Translations under genes and position numbers: made by a program | The notes under the pieces: generated by a model | The model's database searches: none | What the model was told of the DNA's origin: nothing | Seen by the model: only the letters and a program-made list of their open reading frames with translations | Shown: positions 24,870 to 35,014 of the stretch, piece after piece | How positions within the stretch are numbered: the stretch's first letter is position 1 | How the letters are laid out: every line of letters begins with the position of its first letter | NCBI GenBank assembly: GCA_015680685.1 | Contig: MNCI01001077.1 | Location: 498,960 to 562,959 of the forward strand | Origin: Gnetum montanum | Taxonomy: Eukaryota; Streptophyta; Gnetopsida; Gnetales; Gnetaceae | Reading direction: 5' to 3' | Length of the DNA: 64,000 nt

Positions 24870-26277
24870 TGAAATACCATAAAAATTTCGAGGCCTTGAT
24901 AGTTCAAAAAAATCTAGCAACTCAGGCAAGGAGTCACGACAAGGCCCAGCACAGTACAAATGAACTTCATAAGACAGAACAAAATGATGAGTGCACAGCA
25001 ACAAGCCTTCCACTTTGCAGGTCTTCTATGTTTCAAGAATCTCAACATTTAGCATATTACGCTACATTACGCAACATAGCGTAACACCGCGTTACGTAGC
25101 GTAATATAAAAGAAAGTCCACCACAGCATCAAAGATGGAAAACATTCAAGAATCCAACAACCCAGCAAAAATCTCAAGGCTTAAGCAATGATTTGTAGTA
25201 TGCTGCGCATTATAGTAGGTTTTCATTCTTGGTTAAGGGGTCTATTACGCTGCGTTAAGCAGTGCAGTGTAATAAAACCCCAAAAAGGAATTGATCAAGA
25301 ATAGAGGAAGCGTGGCAACAATACTTCAACTTTGGCAGTTTCATTATTTTACGCTGAATTATGCTATGATGCGTAATTTAATGTGATGCAGCGTAATGCA
25401 AGTGATGACAACATAATTCTAACATTAGTAGTTCATACTCCACAATACGCTCTCTAGTGTATTGTAGTGTAACCAAAGGATAGTCTATTGCCAAAGCCCA
25501 AACAAGAGTGGTTTATGACGTGCTATGCAGTGTAGCACCGCAAACTTCAATGACAACACATTGGGTGAATGGCATCTTATAAGTTCAAGACACGCATCAT
25601 CTAAACTATGTTTTCCTCCTAATCCTAACCTTATAAATGCTCCAGTTTATGAAGATCAAGTGGTTGAAAAAAATTTCTCCTTCAAGGTTGGCAAGAGAGT
25701 AAAAAGAGGATCAACGATTTTGAGAACATCGAAGGTGATTGGCAAGAACCCTTGATCAGAAACAGTCGACTGATAGATATTCTACCCTAGGTCAGACTTC
25801 CTTGCACCTAGATTGGCTAGAACAAGGTAGATTGACCCTAGCTTGTTCCATCTTTAGATGACTTTCTTGCTACTGGCATGCGCTTCGTCCAAACCAAAGC
25901 CCGCCTCTAATTATTGTATCCAACATATTGTGTTCATAAATCAAATCCCAGATCTTATTGTCGTACTCTCTACAAATCCAATTCCTTGCATCCTATTTAT
26001 ACAGATTTGGTAATCGCTCTAAATCATTTGCATTGTTTTCAATTATTTTTTTGGTATCAATAATATTACATTTCCTCATAAAGAGTCATCATTTTGTCAT
26101 CAAATTATTACAAAATTTTTACTGATTAAGTAAGTCCCTGTCTGATCGACAAGATCATTCAGGGCACCTCGGATTCATTTCTTTCTCTAGCACAACCCTC
26201 GCACGGATCTAGGGTTAGAACTGTGTACATGGACTTTTGTTCGGTATTTTCAGTGATCGACATTTTTTGTCGTTGCA
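24870..26277 (+). mobile_element. Element B: 5' LTR
   Basis: The 1,408-bp LTR starts TGAAATACCATAAAAATT, matching the D LTR start, and ends TCGTTGCA. The TATA box CCTTATAAATGC is near 25627, and the box AAGTCCCTGTCTGATCGAC is near 26131. The U3 (25045-25470) holds TTACGC/GCGTAA repeats. It is inserted in the gag-protease linker of D. The presumed target copy is ATGCC at 24865-24869. The B 3' LTR is not in the window. Confidence 0.8.
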
Positions 26278-26283
26278 TTTTTC

Positions 26284-26301
26284 TGGTGCTAGAAGGAGGG
26301 C
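26284..26301 (+). other. Element B primer-binding site
   Basis: TGGTGCTAGAAGGAGGGC begins 6 nt after the LTR end and is the best-preserved copy of the site shared by A-D. Confidence 0.65.
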
Positions 26302-26533
26302 ATGAACCTTTGATCTGCATTTTATGGGTAGTCTTGTAAGCTATCTATACCCATCATTAATTGATGAAAACGCAATACTTCTAAGGCTTTTTATAGGATT
26401 TTGTGGTGCAGATCAGTCACTTCGACGATTCCTTTGGAATCCTACAAGATAGAAAGCCTCGATTATCATCTTAGTTTTCCTTTGTCCTTCTGATCGTTAC
26501 CCTTATTTTCATTATCTCTGAATCGCATAGAAA

Positions 26534-28129
26534 ATGGTTACATCAACCACAGCTATCGACACTACCAACCTTCAGGATCCTTGGACCATACAAGCTACGC
26601 TTCCTAGGGTCAAGCTACCAACTAGCCCAGCACGACCACACTGCTGTCTCAAGTTGCAAAATAAGGAGCCTGAGGAACACGCTCAGCATAGAGAACACTA
26701 CAATTTCCTCTGTGTTAAGATAGCAGTAAACCTGCCCATGTATCTACAAGAATTCAAGAAAAAATGAGAGTACAAGTTCATGTACTACAACAGGAAGGAA
26801 TTTATTCCTTCACCTAACGTCACTGTCCCCCTAACGGACCAACAAAAGTGGATCCTAGATCAAATGTTGATGGCAAAGACATCGCCAAAACAACTAGAGG
26901 TGTTGTTCCATGATGAAACACTTCATGATGTGCAAGAAGATCTAGAATCTCACTCGGAAGGATGCAATCATGCTGATTTCACTATGGCCCCTACCTCCAT
27001 GACGTCCTGCGTAAATCTATTGTTCATGGTTACCACGCCCATGACATTATCCAATACCAACTGAGTCCCACATTCACCGCGCTTACATTTTCTTTCTCCG
27101 ACTATCTTCCTAGGCGATGTTCTCTCACAAATCATTCCCCAGTAGGCACAATTACCTAATCCACCTCACCGTACACCTACACCTGTGTCACTGCATGTAC
27201 ACATGATACCTATGTCATAATTCCCTACAATACCTACCTTCATCCCGAACCACATGACAGAGCCTGCCACTATAGGATGGTGGATTCCAAACATGCCACT
27301 CGTTGCGCATCCCATGCAAATGCCCCATCATCCCCATCATCAAAGCCAAGTCCCACAAGCGCTAAACCCAGTTACAGGATCGTTGTCGATGCCCCCAGTT
27401 ACACAAATAGCATATCAAATAGCGCAACCAATAGTGGTTGCCCCATCCGCACCAACTACTGGATGGTGTATGCCATAAGTAGCACCACTTGCATGGACCA
27501 TCTCACTAGCACTGACTATCAACCAAGCTACCGCCTCCGTTGTGACACCCAGTTTGGCCCCTCCTGCTGTTCCACAAATGACCTCCTCATCTACAGGTCT
27601 GGACCAAGCCTTCCAGCTCATTTGGACCCTTACAGAATAGGTCAAGCATCTCAAGGTTGCTGTTCTGGCATGGTACAAGTCATGGATTTCTACCATGATG
27701 ATCCTATTAGTCTAGCAGTCCCAGTCCTATCGTTCTCACCTGGGATGCCCCTTCTCCATTTCACAAAATACAATGGGGAAGGTGATCCCAACATCCACCT
27801 TGTCACTTTTAGGTAAAAATCCTTATTGCTGCAACAATGGCTGCATAGTATAATCCATGTCTTTGCTATGTCCTTAATGAAAAAAGCTCTAGACTGGTAT
27901 CAAGCCCCTCCATGTTCTTTCATTTCAACTTTGGAAGAGCTGCTAACCTAGTTTGTGACTCGTTTCAAATACAACCTAAATCCAGAAGTCACGTTGGACC
28001 AGCTCATGGGAGTTAAGCAAGGCCCGCTTGAGTCGGTCCAAAAGTTCATACAGTGCTGGAGCACTACCTTGAATGAAATCCGCGAACCCATTGCAGAAGC
28101 CCATCTACTGGAAATCGTCAAGGGAGCAG
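26534..28129 (+). pseudogene. Element B: gag, first part, interrupted by element A
   Basis: The start Met is at 26534 (MVTSTTAIDTTNL). The first 177 codons are open but for one TGA and include NFLCVKIAVNL and RKEFIPSPNV. A frame change in the Pro-rich part precedes the capsid core (27680-28129) with MDFYHDDPIS, KYNGEGDPNIHL, LDWYQAPP and FVTRFKYNLNPE. The reading frame stops mid-codon after KGA at 28129, exactly at the LTR of element A. It resumes as VNDFIKSKLYYL at 46649, which other copies have directly after KGA[VI]. This makes it a single gag split by an 18.5-kb insertion. Confidence 0.85.
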
Positions 28130-29528
28130 TGAAACACCACAAAATTCTGAGCTTAGTACTTCTCCAACAAGAATCGAGCTTGAGGGCCCCACAGATAGCT
28201 TCAAGCAGAGTCGGACTCAACAAGGAGCAGTTCCCTGGGACCCGCAGATGACCACGGCGACATCTGCTATCAGAAATGGCAACTTTGGAGCTCAAGATAG
28301 TTAGTCTTTATGAAGTGTGCATTCTCAGCATATGCACCTAGTGGATACGCCTAGCATACACACCCAGCATAAACGCCTCACATGAACACTCAACATGTAT
28401 GACTGATGTATACGCCCAGTATTCCACCCTCGAAGATGGCAAGGAAACAACGCTGTAGAGCAAGACTTTGTATAGAGCATCAACTCACACAAATAGAGCA
28501 ATCATCAGACACTGACATCATGCATTCTGAAGTTCATACGCTGAGCATGCACACCCTACACGCCCAGTGTATATGCCCAACGTATACGCCTGGCGTATAC
28601 ACCTAGCATGTACAAAGTGTACAACCAGTGTCGGATCAAGGTCAACCAAGCTGAACATCCATAGGTAGCATCTTCATGGCATCAGAATTCAAATTTGAAG
28701 GCCGAAAGATTTCTTTTGCTTTGATCAAGTTTGTACGCCCAGGTCATACGCCCAGCATGTATACACTGGCGTGCAATGGTATACGCTGGTGTACAGTGTG
28801 TATACCTTGGCGTGTAGCATGCTGTATACTTGTAAATTTCATTCTTTCGCACTCGGTCAACACACCACTTGTCACCCGACCCAAGAATCTAGCACTCCAC
28901 AACCAATCATCCCCTCTCAAAACCCGAGTCCCGCATTTACACTTGTATAAAAACCCCAATTTTTCACTAGACCGGGGTTGGAAATTTTGATCAAAAATCC
29001 AGAGAAAAACAGAGAGACAGAGACGCTAAGAAACCAGAGCAAAAACCATGTACACTGGATCTCGACCCTACACATTGAGCATACAGCTTTTACACTATGC
29101 CTGTAGTTGAACCCAGCACATAATCATCCCTGCATTCACCGGGGCTATTCATCCGCCTTGTGTCAGAGTCACAACTATGTTAGATCGGTGCATTGTAACT
29201 TTCATTTTGCAATAATATTGCTACATTTCTTTGCTAAAATCTATTACATTTTTTCATTCATTATTACACGTTTACTGCTTACGCTCCTGTATGTTTACGT
29301 TATGCTCCATTTTACATTCGTTACGTAGTCTATGTATAACCCAGTGTACAGTATATCAGTGTACATTCGAGGAAATCCTTGCCTGATCCACGTGCAGACC
29401 ACTCAAGGTACTCTACCTTCATTAATTCCATCTTTCCCTGAAGCGAAGGTAGCGTCCTCTATGCATGTCTATAGATCTCTAGGTTTCTGTTTCATTCCAG
29501 CCAGAAATCGACAATTTTGGACAGTACA
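28130..29528 (+). mobile_element. Element A: 5' LTR
   Basis: The 1,399-bp LTR has a TATA box (TATAAAAA) at 28946-28953. U3 between 28320 and 28830 is packed with GTATACGC/GCGTATAC motifs, including a perfect 19-bp palindrome at 28582-28600. The U5 box reads AAATCCTTGCCTGATCCAC near 29371. It is followed by a primer site 5 nt downstream. Confidence 0.9.
28320..28830. promoter_or_regulatory. TACGC/GCGTA motif cluster in the A LTR promoter region
   Basis: More than a dozen copies of TACGCC(C/T)AGC or its complement lie upstream of the TATA box. The best is GTATACGCC-T-GGCGTATAC at 28582-28600. The same array is in the 3' LTR (45465-45945). Dense short palindromes in U3 suggest protein-binding sites, but that is inference. 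Confidence 0.6.
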
Positions 29529-29533
29529 GAAAA

Positions 29534-29551
29534 TGACACTAGAAGGAGGGC
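29534..29551 (+). other. Element A primer-binding site
   Basis: TGACACTAGAAGGAGGGC begins 5 nt after the LTR. It is the D/B site (TGGTGCTAGAAGGAGGGC) with two changes. Confidence 0.6.
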
Positions 29552-29654
29552 CCGAAACTGCTTAAAACTTACTATGCTATCATACCTCAATCTTCCCAGC
29601 CCACACTACATCGACACTAAACCTAGTTCTAAAATTCCCAGGTTGACATCCCTA

Positions 29655-30115
29655 TCTACAGAATTCCCAGCATCTACGCTACTAAGTATACAACATCCTT
29701 GTCTACAGAATTCCCAGCATCTACGTTGCTGAGTATACGACATCCTTGTCTATAGAATTCCTAGCATCTACGCTGCTGAGTATACGAAAACTCCGTCTAC
29801 AGAACTCCCAATGTCTATGCTACTGAGTATACGCCGACTCTGTCTACACTGCTTAGTATACGTTGTATGCTCTATGCTATAGACTCTATCTACGCTGCTC
29901 AGTATACACTATACGCTCTACACTATAGACTTTGTTTACGTTGCTGGGTATACACCATACGCTCTATGCTATAAACTCTGTCTACACTGTACGCTGACTT
30001 TGTCAAAGCTATACATTGTAGACTCTATCTACGCTACTCAGTATACACTCTACGCTGCCCTGCCTACACGTTTTAACGTATACATGTGCGCTATCACTAT
30101 ACGCTGGTCATTGAA
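29655..30115 (+). repeat. Tandem repeats in the leader of element A
   Basis: Three to four copies of a 47-bp unit (29655-29850) contain GAATTCCCAGCATCTACGCT and GAGTATACGACATCC. Looser arrays of CTACGCTGCTCAGTATAC and TACGCTCTATGCTATAGACT follow to about 30115. They lie in the untranslated leader before gag and carry the same TACGC and GTATAC elements as the LTR U3. Confidence 0.8.
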
Positions 30116-30229
30116 GCCTAGACACTGAGACCCGGTCTATACGCTGTATGCAACAAACGTAGGTTTACACCGTACAAGGTATACTAGTCTCATATCCCTT
30201 CCACCGTATCGTATTCACAACCATTCATC

Positions 30230-32460
30230 ATGAACACTGCGAACCCCAATGCTACAACCAAGCTCGTCACAGACATTGTAGGCACCATGGCCATTCAACA
30301 ACCCATCGTACAACCCACAGTGGGGTCTCATCAGTCTCTTAGATTACAAGGGAGGAACCCATCATTTAATATCTAACTCAGGAGTAATACAATTTCATAT
30401 GCGTAAAAATACAAGCCAACCTTGCTGTAGACCAAACGGAAATGGAAGTTAAGAGGCAATACGAACTCTTCTATAGGGGAGGACAAGAGTTCATCCCTTC
30501 CCCGTATGATATCATTCCTCTCCCAAAGCACTACTCTAAGCAGATCTCACAACTCCTCCTACAAAGGAGTCTATCTTTAGACCTATCTCTGACAAATCCT
30601 CAATTGGAAGAGGAAGATGACTTCGTAGCTCAATCCGAGCATGAAGATTCGTACCATACTCTTAGTCCACAGACCTATGTAAACCTGTTGTTTCATCTAG
30701 CCACAGGGGAAGTTACATCCCTCCAACCATTTAAAATCACCCAAGCACAAATACCTCAACAAGAATCATCCACACTTATCCATATTCCACCTGTAATCAA
30801 GGTGCAACTCAACACACTCCCCCTTGCTATTCCCCTTGTTGCAACAATACCTCCATTCTTGCAAATACAACCTCCTCAAATGACGTAGGAGCAACCTTCC
30901 CACCCCAAGTGATCAGGATGCCGCACATAATACTAGCTTCTACATCTGCTCATTACATACTATGGATACCAACCCAAGGAGCATCCTTTACAACTGTAAC
31001 CCAATAAGTTCAGGGGAGTCCTACACAAAACATGACTGGGCAATGGACAATGATTGGTGCTCAATCACATCAACCCCCCCATTATAACATACACCCTCAC
31101 ACAATTCTACCAGCTAACATCCCTCAAGGACAACCACGATAATAGCAACCCCTTACCTACAACATGCCACTCTTAGCACCACCTGCTACAAATATCCCGT
31201 AAGTACAACCTCCGACCACACAACTTTTTGCCTTCTAGCCCACTATCCAACAATCAAATATGTATACTATACAACATCCCCAACCTGCTATCTCCCCTAG
31301 TGCCCAAGACTGGGCTGATGCCAAAAAGCTAATGTAGAAGCTAACTGATGAGGTCAAATGCCTCAAAACAGCCCCCAACGGAGAGCTGAAGGTAGTGGAC
31401 TTCTATCACGATGATCCTATCAGCAGTTTGGTTCCACCCCTAATATTACCCAAGGGTGTATCCTTACCCACGCTAACTAAATACAATGGGGAGATAGACC
31501 CCAAAGCTTACCTTATAATGTTTAGACTAGAGTGCGCGCTACTTCAGGCATGGCCACATGCCATTCTACGAGTGTTCCCCATGTCCCTTGCCGGGAGAGC
31601 ACTTGATTGGTATCGGGCCTTACCACAAAACTCAATATCTTCTCTGAAAGATTTGTTACACCAATTCGTCACTAGGTTCAAGTATAACTTGAAGCCTGAA
31701 GCAACACTTGATAGCCTCATACAGGTCAAGCAAGCACCCCTTGAACCTGTCCAAAAATTCATCCAATGGTGGAGTGCTGCTCTCAATGAACTCCATGAAC
31801 TGATCCCAGAGACATATATCCTCACCATCCTAAAAGGGGCTATCAACAATTTTGTCAAATCCAAACTATATTATCTCAATGCACGTACTCTGAGTCAAGC
31901 GTTTGTACAAATCAAAAACATAGAGGAGGCAGCACAAAACAGCCATGATCTTGCATATTCAGCTTTTAAGAATCAACATAGTAAGAAAGATAAAGAGAAG
32001 GTTAAAACAACTATAGTGGCATTAGAAGAAACACAACAAGAGAATGTGGGACAATAGAGAAAATCGCTTGTTTCCCCTACTGATTATGCTAAACTCGCTC
32101 CTATGACAGTACCTGAAGCATCTGCATCACAAAACCCAACACTAGGTCATATGAGAAACTTCGAGAGGAAGGACCCCTCTCAATCTACGCCATTGCCCAT
32201 GAAGCCATTGCAGCTATTTAACCAACTCTTGAAGGCTAGATTGATGAAACATAAACAATTTTCCCCTGTAGAGATCTAAAGGCATGATCGATTCTGCCAA
32301 CTGGTTTAGAACCTAAGCCTGGCAATGCCAGACGAGCCCTCGATACCAAAATGCTTTACAATGCATCATTTTTATGATTATCATCAATTTAATGAGCATG
32401 GCATGGATTATTTTTTTCACCCTAAAATAAGATATCCAATGAATGATCAACGGAGGTTAG
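30230..32460 (+). pseudogene. Element A: gag
   Basis: The first ATG at 30230 opens MNTANPNATTKLV, with a frame change near 30370 before the conserved NFICVKIQANL and QEFIPSPYD block (30390-30530). The next 450 nt are open (30442-30888). A Pro/Gln-rich spacer with another frame change follows. The capsid core (31395-32057) is the best preserved in the window, at 220 open codons: VDFYHDDPIS, KYNGEIDPKAYL, LDWYRALP, FVTRFKYNLKPEATL, KGAINNFVKSKLYYL, and a basic KKDKEK tail. Its open start is assigned by the frame and not by an authentic Met. The segment homologous to the zinc-knuckle-like region (FYDYHQFNEHGMDYF, 32365-32410) lacks most Cys. Two frame changes make this copy non-functional. Confidence 0.85.
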
Positions 32461-32505
32461 ATCACTTTTGATGAAGCCAACCCAGTCCACCCACAAAACC
32501 AGGCC

Positions 32506-33300
32506 ATGGGTGTATATAAAGATCCTTTAAATAATAAAGAGGCACCATATGTAATTAACACCATCTACCTTGATAATGAATCGAAAACACTCAAGATTAA
32601 CACTTTCCATTCCGATCATGAGCAGCAAACACCTAATAAACCATTTGTAGTGCGTATTTCTCCCACTGTACAAACACCTATGCCTCAACCATCATACTCC
32701 CCATAGAAACCTTATGTCATCTGAGTACCCCCCACCATAGAAACTTCTAACACACCAACATGCAAAAAATCATACGCGGTGCACGTACCTCCTACTGCTA
32801 CTACTGCAAACACTCAAACACCTCCTATTTAGCCTGCTACCTACGTAGTCCGAGTGCCACCTATGGTCGCAACAGCGGAGGTACAACCTCTAGCTAGGCC
32901 AACTCCGTACATCGTTAGGACACCCGAATGTCCTGGTGAACACAAGTCCTCCATTTCACAAACATAGAATAAACCAATCCCCTATGTCATCAAAATGCCT
33001 AGCCAGCCTGACACTCAACCGCATGCAACTATCCAACTGCAACCCCGCCCTTATCCATATGTTACATAGGTTCCAAAGCAACCTGAGGTTTTGAAACCAA
33101 CTATACCCCCACGCCACACACGAGAACGCCTAGCAGACAAGCTTACACGCGAACGCTTGGAGAAGGTGCCTCAATGGCTAGCCGTAGGACCTCCTAAGCC
33201 TACCCCACTAAATGCAATACCCATGACACCACCTAACAATAAATGAAACACAGGCTATAAGGGTGAATCATCCGGAAAACATCATACGCCCAAGTCAATG
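32506..33300 (+). pseudogene. Element A: proline-rich gag-protease linker with repeated PYVIRVP motifs
   Basis: One frame with several stops runs from the end of gag to the protease region. It carries about five spaced copies of P-[YF]-[VI]-[VI]-[RK]-x-[PS] (for example KPFVVRISP, ATYVVRVPP, TPYIVRTPE, IPYVIKMPS) separated by 15-30 residues rich in Pro, Thr and Gln. B (near 47480-47620) and C (near 52640-52830) have diverged counterparts such as PFLIKVPKP. It was probably an unstructured spacer in the polyprotein; the role of the repeated motif is unknown. Confidence 0.6.
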
Positions 33301-34426
33301 ATTCCTGGTAAAGATGACAAACCAACTATGCATGAAATAAAACTGTTGGGCCCGATGGACCAAATCATTGCCGACAAACATACGCCCAAAAGTAGAGATC
33401 TAGCAATAGCTCTAATGCAAGTCACACAGGAGCCTAAACAAAAAAAAGCTTCACTGAGCTTATACGACTTGGTGTTAACATATCAAACCCATCACGAAGC
33501 TCTAGTGCGCATGTTAACATCTATCCCCAGTGAGCGAAGACTTGCCTCCAAATGAACCTTCAATTCATGCGGTAATGCACTCACCTCAAGGGTCAACCCC
33601 TAAGCCATTAGGTTTCCACAATGACAACATCAAAGTAGATGAGAAAATGGGAGAGGTAACAACCACGCCTATGTTCATAACAATACAAATAAATCAATTC
33701 AAGATACATAGGGTCCATGTAGATGATGGAGCCGCTACAAATGTAGTACCCTATCCCATCGTCAAACAATTGGGGCTTACGGAGCTAATTAGACCAACCG
33801 TCACCACGTGTTTGAAATCGTTCAGCGGATCGCACATGATAGTCAAAGGCACCGTGACTTTAGACTTTATAGCAGGGGATTAGTTCCCCACATCCAACAA
33901 CTTTGTGGTAATCGATGAAACGCTAGGGTTCAACCTAATATTGGGAAGGCCCTAGTTAGCCCAACTAAAAGTAGTCTCTTCCCTTATGCACCAAGAGATT
34001 CACTTGCGTTATGAAGGTGGTGAAATCGTTATACATAGGGAGACTGCTAAATCTACCATCTCATCGTATACAGACACAGATCAAGGCTCAGACGTTAAGC
34101 TCGAAGAGCCTAAACAAGATGATACAAATGAACAACAACCAGTAGGCGATAATCTCTTAGACACAAAGGAAAATTTACCCAAAATAGAAATACCTAGGCC
34201 TGAAGTTGTACATACACAGCCTCACTTAGAAACTACATCCGACACAGAAACCACAATACATGTAGAAGCGCTAGAAAGCACCAACGCGGGAACTATTCCA
34301 TCAGATGTCCCTTGGGCTGAATTACCATTCAATATGATCAGTGAAGGAGATGCTGAATATAGAATCATACCCATTAACGCTACTCCTAATGTTAAAATGA
34401 GAAAAATCAAAAAACTATTAAACTAA
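33298..34426 (+). pseudogene. Element A: aspartic protease with C-terminal acidic extension
   Basis: The conserved linker with SLSLYDLVL and HHEALVRML occupies 33298-33555. After a frame change near 33535 the protease frame runs to 34426. The catalytic motif is Asp-Asp-Gly at 33722-33730 (HVDDGAATNVV), followed by LDFIAGD, FNLILGRP and VSSLMHQEIHL. Two TAG stops interrupt it. About 140 acidic, Thr-rich residues follow, ending in a basic MRKIKKLLN. The minisatellite and then the antisense gene begin after this. RT is not reached for another 5.6 kb, so protease and RT cannot be one uninterrupted frame in this element. Confidence 0.8.
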
Positions 34427-34546
34427 TAAATGACATTCAATTCCAGAACGATGTTAAACTATCATGTCCGTAACGACATAAAACTAGCCATGATTAGAAA
34501 TGGTCGGTCTACCAAGAAATCAACCTTTGTCACATGAAACTTTCCT

Positions 34547-34645
34547 TGCTTACGCTTGGCCCGAAATGGCCTTAAACTAGTGCACATGGCCCGAAATGGC
34601 CTTAAACTAGTACACATGGCCTGAAATGGCCTTAAACTAGATCAT
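34547..34645. repeat. Minisatellite CATGGCCCGAAATGGCCTTAAACTAGTG, element A
   Basis: About three near-identical 28-31-bp units lie between the sense protease and the 3' end of the antisense gene. A related array is at 39880-40030, on the other side of the antisense gene. Confidence 0.85.
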
Positions 34646-35014
34646 CTACCTACATTTTGTTTTTCTCCCGAATTCCAATTTATTGTTCGAATTTACGCTT
34701 ACATTGTCGTGTTGTTAGTAACAATCTTTGCAATTAGCTTTCGCTTATAATTACATTCCTACTTATAATTACATTCATGCACTACACTTAAACTGCAAAA
34801 AGAAACCAAAACGTTTTATATTGCCATGTCGTTTTTACATTTAAACTCAAAATACACAACAAAAAAATATATAGAAATATATATACATGTAGTGATATAC
34901 AGTTAGATAAGTACAAGAGTTAACTGATTCTATTCATCTGCTCAATACAACTCAAAAACATTCAATTTATGACTCACGTAAAAAATGTGAGTCAGAATAA
35001 TTTCAAAGCAAAAA

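Noticed and set aside
24633-25013. 126-codon minus-strand open frame as a gene
   Set aside because: It spans the junction of element D linker and the B LTR on the other strand and has no motif.
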